Positions 1 to 7,262 of a stretch of DNA of 16,221 bases are shown here, one piece after another (position 1 is the stretch's first letter; every line of letters starts with the position of its first letter). The notes beneath the pieces are model-generated. The model worked only from the letters and a program-made list of their open reading frames with translations. It was not told the DNA's origin and made no database searches. A program made the translations under genes and the position numbers. Origin of the DNA: JASHZA01 sp035624865 (GTDB taxonomy: Bacteria; Desulfobacterota; Binatia; Binatales; Binataceae); the NCBI GenBank assembly GCA_035624865.1, contig DASPQS010000251.1:1-16221 (forward strand), read 5' to 3'.

Positions 1-2
1 GA

Positions 3-1094
3 CCGCAGCACCTCGTCTCCAAGTCCGACGATTACAAGCTGTTTCCTTACCACGATATCCAGAATCCAAAGACCGCCTTTCATTTCGCCCCCGACGACCC
101 CAAGGCGCTTCCGGCCAGCGTCGAGTACCATCACGGCGCCACCCTCAAGCGCGATGCGCTCGAGGATCTTCTCCGATCCACTGGCACCCACGCATTTATC
201 GTCATCCGCAATGACAGGATTCTCTACGAGAATTACTTCAATGCTTACCAGCGCAGTTCGATCTGTCTGTCGCGCTCCGTCGCCAAGTCATTCGTTTCGG
301 CGCTCGTCGGCATCGCCATCAACGAAGGATTCATCAAGAGCGTTGCCGAACCCATCACGAACTACCTGCCGGAGTTGAACGGGCGCGGCTTCAATTCGAT
401 CACGATCCGCCACCTTCTCACGATGGGCTCCGGGATTCGCTTCCGCTTCGGCCAGCTCCCATGGACCGAGGAGACGATTGACTACTTCTATCCCGACCTC
501 ACTCATTGGTTGCTCAATGACCTGACTATCGTCGAGCCGCCGGGCGAGAGTTTCCACTACGCCGACTGCGATACCGAACTGATGGCCCTCATCCTGAAGC
601 GCGCGACCCATCGTACGCTCGCCGAATATCTACAGCAGAAAATCTGGGAGCCGCTCGGGATGGAATATCCCGCCACCTGGAGCATCGACAGCGATCGCGA
701 CGGTCTCGAGATGGGATTCGTGCTGCTCAACGCGCGCGCGATCGATTTCGCAAAGTTCGGCCGCCTCTATTTGAACAACGGGAACTGGAACGGCGCGCAA
801 ATCGTTCCCCGCGATTGGGTCATCGAATCGACCACCGCCGATCCCGGCGATCGCCGTCCTTGGGAAACCTATCCCGCCTTTCAGACCCACGGTGGCTACT
901 ACAAGTATTACTGGTGGGGTCACCGCACTTCCGGCGGCTACACCTTCGAAGCGCAGGGATTGTGGGGCCAGTACATCTTCGTCTCGCCGAAGAACAAAGT
1001 CGTAATCGTCCGCACCGGCAACGATTGGGGCGTCGGCCCCGCCGCCTGGCAGGAAATCCTTGCATACCTCGCGAATCACATCCCGCCCGAATGA
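3..1094 (+). CDS. Serine hydrolase, beta-lactamase/6-aminohexanoate-dimer hydrolase type (5' partial)
   Basis: The reading frame is already open at the left edge, so the start lies outside the window; 363 residues are visible. It belongs to the penicillin-binding-protein/class C beta-lactamase fold, whose members hydrolyse esters or amides through an acyl-serine. The nucleophile motif SxxK is visible as Ser-Val-Ala-Lys at 276-287, after Leu-Ser-Arg. The second catalytic element appears as Tyr-Ala-Asp at 558-566, where most relatives have Tyr-x-Asn. A Gly-Leu-Trp-Gly-Gln stretch at 957-971 sits where the third motif falls, as in 6-aminohexanoate-dimer hydrolase-like proteins. An in-frame TTG at 375 is not the start, because the SxxK motif lies upstream of it. 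The gene converges on the DipZ-like gene 34 bp away. The fold is clear; the substrate is unknown, and the visible part does not show whether the protein is exported. Confidence 0.88.
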   Translation, partial: PQHLVSKSDDYKLFPYHDIQNPKTAFHFAPDDPKALPASVEYHHGATLKRDALEDLLRSTGTHAFIVIRNDRILYENYFNAYQRSSICLSRSVAKSFVSALVGIAINEGFIKSVAEPITNYLPELNGRGFNSITIRHLLTMGSGIRFRFGQLPWTEETIDYFYPDLTHWLLNDLTIVEPPGESFHYADCDTELMALILKRATHRTLAEYLQQKIWEPLGMEYPATWSIDSDRDGLEMGFVLLNARAIDFAKFGRLYLNNGNWNGAQIVPRDWVIESTTADPGDRRPWETYPAFQTHGGYYKYYWWGHRTSGGYTFEAQGLWGQYIFVSPKNKVVIVRTGNDWGVGPAAWQEILAYLANHIPPE

Positions 1095-1128
1095 GCGCAC
1101 CTCACCGGCTTGCCGAACAGAAGCGCGT

Positions 1129-2274
1129 CTACTTGTGTGCGAACTTGTTCTCGCAGTTGTTGCCGAACGTGAACGAGTAGAGCGAAACCCCCGGCGTCGT
1201 CGCGTACAGCCCCAGCGTATGGTCGCCGAACTGCGGGTTCTCCACGACGTAGTACATCCGCTTGCCCGCAAGCTGGATATAGGGCCACCCGTGCGCGTCG
1301 CCCTTGACGTCCACGCCCCAGGCGTCCTTTGCCAGCGGCTTGCCGTCCTGTAGGACGTAGAGCGGCCTGGGCGACCCGTCGTCGGAGCCTGCCACCAGGT
1401 AAACCGCCTTCGCCTGGTAATGCAGTTCGACCGCATCCTTCAATCCGTCGGCGGCGCGCATATGGCGCACCGATTCCGCGCTGGCCTGCCATGCTCCGTT
1501 GAGCGCGAAGTTGTCGACCGGAACCGGTGCCGGCGCGACGTAGGTCACTTCCTTCGCCTGGTCTTCGCCCCCGGGATTCGCGATATTCTGTCCGCGCGCG
1601 AAGCCGAGGTAGGTCTCGGGTGTCGGCCGGCGGCATACGGCGCCGTACATGTCGGCATTGGCGTCCTTCGGAATCGCGTACTTCGCCGCGCTGAAATCGA
1701 GCTTCGGATTCGCCTCCTTGAGCAGCTTCCGAATCTCCACCTCGAAGTCGCCGTAATCGCCCTCCCCGAAATGGATAAACGCGACTTTGCCGTCCTTATC
1801 GACCAGGTAGTCGGCCGGCCACGCCATATTGTGGAACGCGTCCCAGATTCGGTAGTCGCTATCGACGGCAATCGGGAAGGTAAAGCCGAACCGCTTGACC
1901 GCGTCGGCAACGTTTTTCGGATTCTTGGCGAATTCGAACTCCGGCGTATGCACCCCGATAATCACCAGCCCATCAGGCGCATAAAGCTGATTCCACCGCC
2001 GCAGATACGGAAACGTCCGGATACAGTTGATGCAGGTGTACTCCCAGAAATCGACCAGCACGACTCTGCCGCGCAGTTCCTTCGGCGTAAGCGGCTTCGA
2101 GTTGAGCCAAACGCTGGTTGCAAAATCCGGGACCGGCGTGCGCGGAGCTATCTCCGCTGCATAAACGCGCGAGAAGAGTACCACGATTATTGCCACGATG
2201 AGCAGGGTGAAATCCTTCACTATCCGGCGGGTCGAGGGATCGATAGGCTGGAGCATACCGGATTGAAGTTCCAC
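1129..2274 (-). CDS. Membrane-anchored TlpA/DipZ-like thiol-disulfide protein
   Basis: 381 residues. After a short cytoplasmic segment, residues 19-39 form a hydrophobic signal anchor, so the rest should face the periplasm. A redoxin domain follows (about 43-200) with a Trp-Glu-Tyr-Thr-Cys-Ile-Asn-Cys active site; the CxxC cysteines are residues 81 and 84. The C-terminal third (about 235-381) resembles the beta-sandwich, carbohydrate-module-like domain that follows the redoxin domain in mycobacterial DipZ. The CcdA-type membrane half of full DipZ is absent, so electrons must come from another carrier. Such proteins reduce or exchange periplasmic disulfides. The start is GTG at 2274, with a weak GGGA about 5 bases upstream; ATG at 2256 is an alternative that removes six residues. 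It is divergent from thioredoxin. The family assignment is firm, the client proteins unknown. Confidence 0.86.
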   Translation of the reverse strand: MELQSGMLQPIDPSTRRIVKDFTLLIVAIIVVLFSRVYAAEIAPRTPVPDFATSVWLNSKPLTPKELRGRVVLVDFWEYTCINCIRTFPYLRRWNQLYAPDGLVIIGVHTPEFEFAKNPKNVADAVKRFGFTFPIAVDSDYRIWDAFHNMAWPADYLVDKDGKVAFIHFGEGDYGDFEVEIRKLLKEANPKLDFSAAKYAIPKDANADMYGAVCRRPTPETYLGFARGQNIANPGGEDQAKEVTYVAPAPVPVDNFALNGAWQASAESVRHMRAADGLKDAVELHYQAKAVYLVAGSDDGSPRPLYVLQDGKPLAKDAWGVDVKGDAHGWPYIQLAGKRMYYVVENPQFGDHTLGLYATTPGVSLYSFTFGNNCENKFAHK

Positions 2275-2297
2275 GAAATTCCCGCTGTCAAGCGACC

Positions 2298-2326
2298 TTG
2301 ACTGTACGAAGAGCGCTACTTATGTT
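2298..2326 (+). promoter_or_regulatory. Sigma70-type promoter for thioredoxin
   Basis: TTGACT at 2298-2303 and TATGTT at 2321-2326 are separated by exactly 17 bases. This matches 5/6 and 4/6 of the housekeeping consensus. Transcription would start near 2333, leaving a leader of about 37 bases that contains GAGGAG before the ATG at 2370. The promoter occupies the region that a TTG start at 2298 would make coding, which supports the downstream start. Confidence 0.6.
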
Positions 2327-2369
2327 GACTTCTGCAGGCGCCTTAACGCACCCGCGAGGAGCGATCTTC

Positions 2370-2702
2370 ATGGCCAGCGAGAAAGTTACCCACGTGACCG
2401 ATGCCACCTTCGACCAGGAGGTGCTGAAGTCTCCCACACCCGTGTTGATCGACTTCTGGGCACCGTGGTGCGGACCCTGCCGTGCGATCGCGCCAATCAT
2501 CGACGAACTCGCCGGCACCTACGCTGGCCGCCTGAAAGTGGTGAAGATTAACGTCGACGATAATCCCGAGACGCCGTCGCGCTACGGCGTACGCGGCATC
2601 CCGAACCTGCTGATCGTCAAGGGCGGCCAGGTCAAAGATCAGATCGTCGGTGCGGTTCCGAAGCAACATCTGGTGCGTGCGGTGGACAACGCACTGGCGT
2701 AA
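2370..2702 (+). CDS. trxA: Thioredoxin
   Basis: 110 residues, the normal size of a bacterial thioredoxin. The active site Trp-Cys-Gly-Pro-Cys is at residues 33-37, within the usual Asp-Phe-Trp-Ala-Pro context, and the conserved cis-proline is in Arg-Gly-Ile-Pro (Pro78). It reduces cytoplasmic protein disulfides and is itself reduced by thioredoxin reductase, which is not in this window. The ATG at 2370 was chosen because GAGGAG (2356-2361) lies 8 bases upstream and the protein then has the family length. An in-frame TTG at 2298 would add a 24-residue extension with no family counterpart and would overlap the promoter. The gene is divergent from the periplasmic DipZ-like protein, so both sides of the membrane are represented in this thiol-redox pair. 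Confidence 0.96.
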   Translation: MASEKVTHVTDATFDQEVLKSPTPVLIDFWAPWCGPCRAIAPIIDELAGTYAGRLKVVKINVDDNPETPSRYGVRGIPNLLIVKGGQVKDQIVGAVPKQHLVRAVDNALA

Positions 2703-2735
2703 GGCCGCGCGTCACGCGACGTCGCACCAATCCGC

Positions 2736-3311
2736 CTACTTCGACGAGTCAGACTTGGGTTCGAGCTTAGCGGCCTTCTCGGCCCAGAGGTGGTAGAGCT
2801 GGCCGCGTTTCTCGAAATAGAGCTGCTTCACCTCCGGCGGGATGAAGCCGATCAGCGTCTCATTGTAAGCGAGCGCGCGTGGCGCAAGCTGCGAATCAAG
2901 CAGTAATGGAGAAGTCGCCGGCAGCAGTGCCGTCAGCAGCAGGACATCGAGTCCCGCAAAACTGGCGGCGATCGCGATCCCAAAGGCGCCGCCTGCGACC
3001 CGGTCGATCCAGTTCAAATTGATTATGTGGGCCAGCTCGATAATTCGTCCGGCCGCGTATCCAACCACGACGAACGCCAGCAAAAAGACGATCGCGTAGC
3101 CCGCCACCTGGCCGGTTGCCGGGCTGGTTTCGAAATTCCGTTGCACGAGAGCGCCCGCGCGTCCGTACCAAAGCGATCCGGCGTAAATCCCGCACGCGAA
3201 GGAGACGATCGGAGTTGCCATTCGCAGCGCGCCGCGCGAGAGACCGTAGATCAGGCCGAGACCGAGAATTAACAGGATCCCCAAATCCAGCGCGTTCAGT
3301 TGCGCCACCAT
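2736..3311 (-). CDS. cvpA: CvpA family inner-membrane protein
   Basis: 191 residues with a CvpA pattern: an N-terminal helix (about 8-26) containing the typical Leu-Asp-Leu-Gly opening and a Tyr-Gly-Leu-Ser-Arg-Gly turn, then further hydrophobic segments at about 31-48, 70-90 and 108-132. The tail is hydrophilic and charged and ends in a lysine- and serine-rich stretch. CvpA was named for a role in colicin V production in E. coli, and homologues are linked to envelope stress tolerance; the biochemical activity is not settled. The ATG at 3311 has GGTGG just upstream. It converges on thioredoxin with 33 bp between the stops and is divergent from asnS with a 98-bp gap. Confidence 0.82.
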   Translation of the reverse strand: MVAQLNALDLGILLILGLGLIYGLSRGALRMATPIVSFACGIYAGSLWYGRAGALVQRNFETSPATGQVAGYAIVFLLAFVVVGYAAGRIIELAHIINLNWIDRVAGGAFGIAIAASFAGLDVLLLTALLPATSPLLLDSQLAPRALAYNETLIGFIPPEVKQLYFEKRGQLYHLWAEKAAKLEPKSDSSK

Positions 3312-3409
3312 ACCACCGGTATCTTAGCCTGATGCGGCCGCGCGCGCATCCGGCAAGGTTCGCATCCCCGACATGGCCAAGGCGAGGCAATCCGCCTAAA
3401 CTGGCAACC

Positions 3410-4708
3410 ATGGCGAGGGCGTATATCGAAGACCTGGGCCGTCATATCGGCGAGGAAGTCACACTCGCAGGGTGGCTCTATAATCGACGTTCGAGCGGCA
3501 GAGTCCATTTCCTGTTGATTCGCGACGGGACGGGAGTTTGCCAATGCGTTGCGTCGCTCGCCGACCTCGGGCCGGACGCGTTTGCCGCCGCCGACCATCT
3601 CGCGCAGGAGACCTCACTTGAGGTGACCGGGGTGGTACGCGAGGACAAGCGCGCGCCTGGCGGACGCGAACTGACGGTGCGGAGCTACAAGGTAGTCGCA
3701 CCGTCCATCGATTATCCAATCACGCCCAAGGAGCACGGCGTCGCCTTTCTGCTCGATTTGCGGCATCTGTGGATCCGCTCGTCGCGGCAACACGCGATCC
3801 TGCGTGTACGCAGCGAAGTCGAGGCGGCCTGCCGCGACTTTTTCCACGAACGCGGCTTCGTGCTCTTCGATTCGCCGATACTGACGCCGACCTCATGCGA
3901 AGGAACGACCAATCTTTTCGAAATCGACTACTTCGGCGAGCGCAAGGCGTATCTGACGCAAAGCGGACAACTATACGCAGAAGCGGGAGCGCTGGCTTTT
4001 GGAAAGGTCTACTGCTTCGGGCCGACATTCCGTGCCGAGAAGTCCAAGACCCGGCGCCATCTGACCGAGTTCTGGATGGTCGAGCCGGAAGTGGCTTATT
4101 TCACGCTCGCCGACGACATGCAGCTTGCGGAGGATTTCGTTTCCTACATTCTGACGCGTGTCCTCGAACGGCGGCGCGAGGAGTTGAAGGTCCTCGAACG
4201 CGATATCAGCAAGCTCGAAAAGGCTGCCACCAAGCCCTACCCGCGAATCACCTACGACGAAGCGATCGCTCGGCTCAAGGCCAAGGGGTTAGCCGTCAAC
4301 TGGGGCGACGATTTCGGCGGTGACGAAGAGACGGCGTTGTCGAGTGATTTCGAAACGCCCGTGCTGGTGCATCGTTACCCCGCCGCCTGCAAGGCCTTTT
4401 ACATGAAACGCGATCCGGAGCGGCCCGAGCTGGCGCTGTGTGTCGATATGCTCGCGCCGGAAGGCTACGGTGAGATAATCGGAGGCGGCCAGCGCGAGGA
4501 CGATTACGAGACGCTCAAGCAGCGCATCCTCGACCAGGACCTGCCGCTCGAACCCTTCAATTGGTACCTCGATTTGCGGCGGTACGGTTCAGTCCCGCAC
4601 GCCGGGTTTGGGATGGGAATCGAGCGGATGGTGGCGTGGGCGTGCGGCATCCATCACATTCGCGAAGCGGTGCCGTTCCCGCGGATGATGGAGCGGCTGG
4701 AACCGTAG
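3410..4708 (+). CDS. asnS: Asparaginyl-tRNA synthetase
   Basis: 432 residues, class IIb synthetase that charges tRNA-Asn with asparagine. An N-terminal OB-fold anticodon-binding domain (about 1-100, with Gly-Trp-Leu-Tyr-Asn-Arg-Arg near the start) is followed by the catalytic domain. Class II motif 2 is visible at residues 207-227 (Phe-Arg-Ala-Glu-Lys-Ser through Glu-Pro-Glu). Motif 3 starts at 399 (Gly-Phe-Gly-Met-Gly-Ile-Glu-Arg). The ending with Val-Pro-Phe-Pro-Arg is that of AsnRS; bacterial AspRS is longer, with an inserted GAD domain that is absent here. The ATG at 3410 gives the family's usual N-terminus, though no good Shine-Dalgarno precedes it; an extension upstream would be arginine-rich and would run into cvpA. 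Having AsnRS means Asn-tRNA can be made directly. Confidence 0.95.
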   Translation: MARAYIEDLGRHIGEEVTLAGWLYNRRSSGRVHFLLIRDGTGVCQCVASLADLGPDAFAAADHLAQETSLEVTGVVREDKRAPGGRELTVRSYKVVAPSIDYPITPKEHGVAFLLDLRHLWIRSSRQHAILRVRSEVEAACRDFFHERGFVLFDSPILTPTSCEGTTNLFEIDYFGERKAYLTQSGQLYAEAGALAFGKVYCFGPTFRAEKSKTRRHLTEFWMVEPEVAYFTLADDMQLAEDFVSYILTRVLERRREELKVLERDISKLEKAATKPYPRITYDEAIARLKAKGLAVNWGDDFGGDEETALSSDFETPVLVHRYPAACKAFYMKRDPERPELALCVDMLAPEGYGEIIGGGQREDDYETLKQRILDQDLPLEPFNWYLDLRRYGSVPHAGFGMGIERMVAWACGIHHIREAVPFPRMMERLEP

Positions 4709-4817
4709 CCGCGTTCCCGGCAATTCCCGCTGCGGCATCGCAATTCGGAGAACGCTCGCGAGCGCGGCGCACCGCGCAGCGGCGAGATGCCTTTTGTGAT
4801 GATTACCGCGTGTCCGC

Positions 4818-5852
4818 TCACGCGGCGGCGGCGCGGCCGCGCGGTTTTTGCCACGGATTCAGGATCCGCTCGCGCACGGCCACTTCGGCTTCCTCCATCA
4901 CGTCGCGTACGACCTGGGCGGCTGGTTTGATCGACGCGATCATCCCGGCGCTTTGCCCGCAGGCCAGGCCGCCCTCCTCGGTCTTACCCTCGTAGCGTGC
5001 GATTTCGGCGAGCTTGAATCCCACGCGCATCGATTGCAGCGGAAACGGCAGGATTTCGCTTTCGCGGCCGAGCCACGAGTCGGTAAACCGGTTGCGAATC
5101 AGTCGGCAGGGCTTGCCCGAATGGCAACGGGTGATGGTGGTTCCCTCCTCGTCGATCTCGAGGATCCTGTTTTTGTAGTTGACGTGAGCGTACGCCTCGA
5201 CCGTCGCGATAAAGCGGGTTCCCATCCAGACCCCTTCCGCTCCGAGCGCGAGCGCCGCGACGAGTCCGCGCCCGTCGGCAATTCCGCCGGCCGCGAGCAC
5301 CGGTACGCGCACGGCGTCTGCGATCTGCGGTACCAGCGTAAGTGTGCCGATCCTGCCGGTATGGCCGCCCGCTTCGTGCCCCTGCGCGATGATCACGTCC
5401 ACGCCCGAGGCTTCTAGCTTGCGCGCCTGCTTCACATTGCCGCACAGCGACATCACGACCACGCCGTCCTTGTGAGCCTGGTCGATAATCCCGGTGGGAT
5501 TGCCCAGGCCCGAAACGATTACCGGGATCTTTTCCTCGAACGTCACATCGATCAGCCGCTGGACGTTGCCGGTGTAACGCACGACTTCGCGGGCGTTCGG
5601 GTCCGCCTTGACCTCGGCAAATAAAATATCGACGGCGAAGGGTCGGTCAGTCATGTCGCGGCAGAGTCGGATTTGATCTTTTAATTCCTGCGCGGTCATC
5701 GAGCCTGAGCCGAGACATCCAAGACCGCCGGCATTGGAGACCGCGGCGGCGAGCTCCGCATGCGCAACAAACCCCATCCCGGCTTGAAATACGGGATACT
5801 TGATATTCAGGCGCTGGCACAGCGGCGTATTGAAGAGCGAGTTGGTATCCAT
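4818..5852 (-). CDS. Nitronate monooxygenase / 2-nitropropane dioxygenase-like flavoenzyme
   Basis: 344 residues, an FMN-binding TIM barrel of the NMO/FabK superfamily. The N-terminus has the family pattern Tyr-Pro-Val-Phe-Gln-Ala-Gly-Met. The middle contains Gln-Gly-His-Glu-Ala-Gly-Gly-His-Thr-Gly, the flavin/catalytic-histidine segment, followed by Ala-Ala-Gly-Gly-Ile and Gly-Ala-Glu-Gly-Val-Trp-Met-Gly-Thr-Arg-Phe, the usual FMN phosphate-binding region. Members oxidise alkyl nitronates or, as FabK-like enzymes, reduce enoyl thioesters; the sequence does not decide between these. The ATG at 5852 has GAGGTGA 5 bases upstream. It converges on asnS across 109 bp containing the perfect palindrome CGCTCGCGAGCG (4753-4764) but no clear U-tract terminator. 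Confidence 0.87.
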   Translation of the reverse strand: MDTNSLFNTPLCQRLNIKYPVFQAGMGFVAHAELAAAVSNAGGLGCLGSGSMTAQELKDQIRLCRDMTDRPFAVDILFAEVKADPNAREVVRYTGNVQRLIDVTFEEKIPVIVSGLGNPTGIIDQAHKDGVVVMSLCGNVKQARKLEASGVDVIIAQGHEAGGHTGRIGTLTLVPQIADAVRVPVLAAGGIADGRGLVAALALGAEGVWMGTRFIATVEAYAHVNYKNRILEIDEEGTTITRCHSGKPCRLIRNRFTDSWLGRESEILPFPLQSMRVGFKLAEIARYEGKTEEGGLACGQSAGMIASIKPAAQVVRDVMEEAEVAVRERILNPWQKPRGRAAAA

Positions 5853-6386
5853 TAGTTCACCTCATAATGCGCGGCGGATATGCGCCCGTCGACTCGTCGA
5901 CCAAGGCACGGGCGGCGCGTGCTGTCAAGTTCGGCTCGAAAATCAAAAAAGAAGGGGGGCGTTGCCGGAAGCGTGCGCACGCGCTAAAGACTTAGCGTCC
6001 GACGCGGGGATGTGTGATTCTGTTGGCCGGGGAACGTCGCATGGCAGCGACGATCTGACGTGGTTGCGTCTGGTCGCCGGGCCGCGCGCCATACCATCGA
6101 GCCGCTGCTCGGGGGAGCGGTATGGGCGGGCGGGGCGTGGAATCTGAGCGGGCCGGTGCGTGAAAGAAAGAGTCGCGCATGGCATTGCTTGGGGCTTGCG
6201 TTACTGGACGATCGCACGACAAGACGATAGTCGCGGGACGTCCGATCGAGGGTCTTCTCCTCCGTAGCCGGCGACACTGCTGGCCGGTTCAATCTTTGGG
6301 GTTTCCGAAAGCTGACGTCGAGTTCGTGATCTCGTCGGCGGGCCGCTCTGCCTCGATTCGCGGTGAAGCCAAAGGAGGTTGAGAAC
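5853..6386. other. 534-bp stretch without a convincing gene
   Basis: No frame here shows a recognisable protein. The best small frame on + (6179-6382, 67 codons) has codon third positions near 58% G+C by hand count, lower than the flanking genes look, and no family resemblance. Structure is present: a TTGACA hexamer reading leftward (5923-5928) with a GTCGAC-TC-GTCGAC dyad (5888-5901) ahead of the flavoenzyme gene; the 12-bp palindrome GCGTGCGCACGC (5971-5982) overlapping by one base the hairpin CGCTAA-AGAC-TTAGCG (5982-5997); and CCATA (6089-6093) plus CCGCT (6102-6106) matching the single right arm AGCGGTATGG (6116-6125). It could hold promoters, an untranslated leader or an RNA gene; I recognise no RNA family. 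Confidence 0.6.
6374..6379 (+). promoter_or_regulatory. Strong ribosome binding site deciding a TTG start
   Basis: GGAGGT at 6374-6379, within AAAGGAGGTTG, is close to a perfect anti-Shine-Dalgarno complement. It lies 7 to 8 bases before the TTG at 6387 in an open frame. It supports that TTG over the upstream GTG at 6363, which would place the site inside the coding sequence. Confidence 0.6.
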
Positions 6387-7082
6387 TTGCGAAACGGACC
6401 TTTGGTACGCAGAAGCGCACTCGTCTCGCGGGCAGCCCAGGCGGCGCCAAGACGTTTGAAATCCCCCGGCCCCTTCCGTTCCCAATGCAAGCAGATTTCG
6501 CCCGCAACCGACCTCTCCTTGACGAATTTCCAACCAGACGCCGAGGCGTCGTGCGCCCATCTGGAATGCCGGCTGCCGATCAACCTGCGGCAGTTTCTCG
6601 CCGAGCAGATGGGATCCGTGTTGCAAGCAGAAGACGATAGCTTGTTGAAGCTCGCCGCCAATGCGGACCGTGCAACCTTGAGCAAGCTCGCCCGCGCGAT
6701 ACGGCGCTATTCAACCGAACGTGCGCACGAGGCGTGGGCGGAATGCGCGGTAGGGCTCGCGCGTTTCGCGTGTTCGGACGAGAGCGCCGGCGCGCCGGCT
6801 GTGCTGTGCCTCAAATGCTGCTCCATCGATTTCGACGGCTCCGGCTCGCAGGCGCATCAGGCGCCCGGGTGTTTGACCCTTAATCTCGAAACTGCCGGTC
6901 TTGCCGCGAGCAAAGTTAAGTCGCCCGCACGCTTTGAGGCGGCGGTGGCGAACCACCTTCAGCGCCTGATCGAAGAATTCCGCGCGCTGCGAGTAGCATT
7001 CGGCCTGCCCCACTTCGAACTCGACAGTTACGTCAAGAATCACCAGGTCATATTCACCTGGCGTCCGCTGCCGACCACCTGA
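6387..7082 (+). CDS. Protein of unknown function
   Basis: 231 residues from a TTG start. I do not recognise a family. The first 50 residues are basic and proline/arginine-rich and look less protein-like. From about residue 55 the frame is convincing, with mostly G/C third positions and alternating hydrophobic and charged residues: a helical-looking stretch (about 75-115, with Leu-Ser-Lys-Leu-Ala-Arg-Ala-Ile-Arg-Arg-Tyr), a cysteine-containing beta-like segment (Cys-Leu-Lys-Cys-Cys near 140), and a C-terminal section with Leu-Gln-Arg-Leu-Ile-Glu-Glu-Phe-Arg ending in Phe-Thr-Trp-Arg-Pro-Leu-Pro. There is no signal peptide or membrane segment. The true start could be later, for example ATG at 6607, though GGAGG favours 6387. 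It stands alone, with rpsU convergent downstream. A real gene is likely; the function is unknown. Confidence 0.6.
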   Translation: MRNGPLVRRSALVSRAAQAAPRRLKSPGPFRSQCKQISPATDLSLTNFQPDAEASCAHLECRLPINLRQFLAEQMGSVLQAEDDSLLKLAANADRATLSKLARAIRRYSTERAHEAWAECAVGLARFACSDESAGAPAVLCLKCCSIDFDGSGSQAHQAPGCLTLNLETAGLAASKVKSPARFEAAVANHLQRLIEEFRALRVAFGLPHFELDSYVKNHQVIFTWRPLPTT

Positions 7083-7204
7083 AGAGAGGCAAACCTGCCG
7101 CACGTGAAGCTATCGAAGTGCAGTGTGCGGAGCGAAGGATCGATCCCTCTCGTCATCCAATTCGTTCGCGCGGTCTCGTCGTCGCGAACGAATACTGCCA
7201 CCCC

Positions 7205-7228
7205 GCCAGTCCTTTCTAACCGACTGGC
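7205..7228. other. Hairpin between the unknown gene and rpsU
   Basis: GCCAGTC (7205-7211) and GACTGGC (7222-7228) form a perfect 7-bp stem with a 10-base loop. It lies about 35 bp beyond the rpsU stop and about 120 bp beyond the stop of the unknown + strand gene, a position that suits a transcription end for these convergent genes. Neither side has a U-run, so a classical rho-independent terminator is not shown. Confidence 0.35.
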
Positions 7229-7262
7229 CGACCATTGGACCGGCTAAGATTTCAAAAGAGGA

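Noticed and set aside
3312..3409. Possible T-box or other leader upstream of asnS
   Set aside because: Only 98 bp separate asnS from the divergent cvpA gene, too short for a T-box, and no T-box core or terminator is visible. A small AGGCG/CGCCT hairpin (3380-3397) is all that is there.
4709..4817. Terminator between asnS and the flavoenzyme gene
   Set aside because: A perfect palindrome CGCTCGCGAGCG is present (4753-4764), but no U-run follows on either strand, so a rho-independent terminator is not supported.
6285..6305. CCGGTTCAATC resembling a tRNA T-arm
   Set aside because: No matching stem, no acceptor stem within tRNA distance.
6179..6382. Possible 67-aa gene on + ending just before the TTG start of the unknown gene
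   Set aside because: Third-position G+C is about 58% by hand count, lower than the flanking genes appear, the ribosome binding site is weak and no family is recognised. It is worth only a check for conservation.
5984..6685. 233-codon frame on the minus strand
   Set aside because: The composition is Ser/Arg/Pro-rich without any protein-like pattern, and it overlaps the better + strand frame with its strong ribosome binding site.
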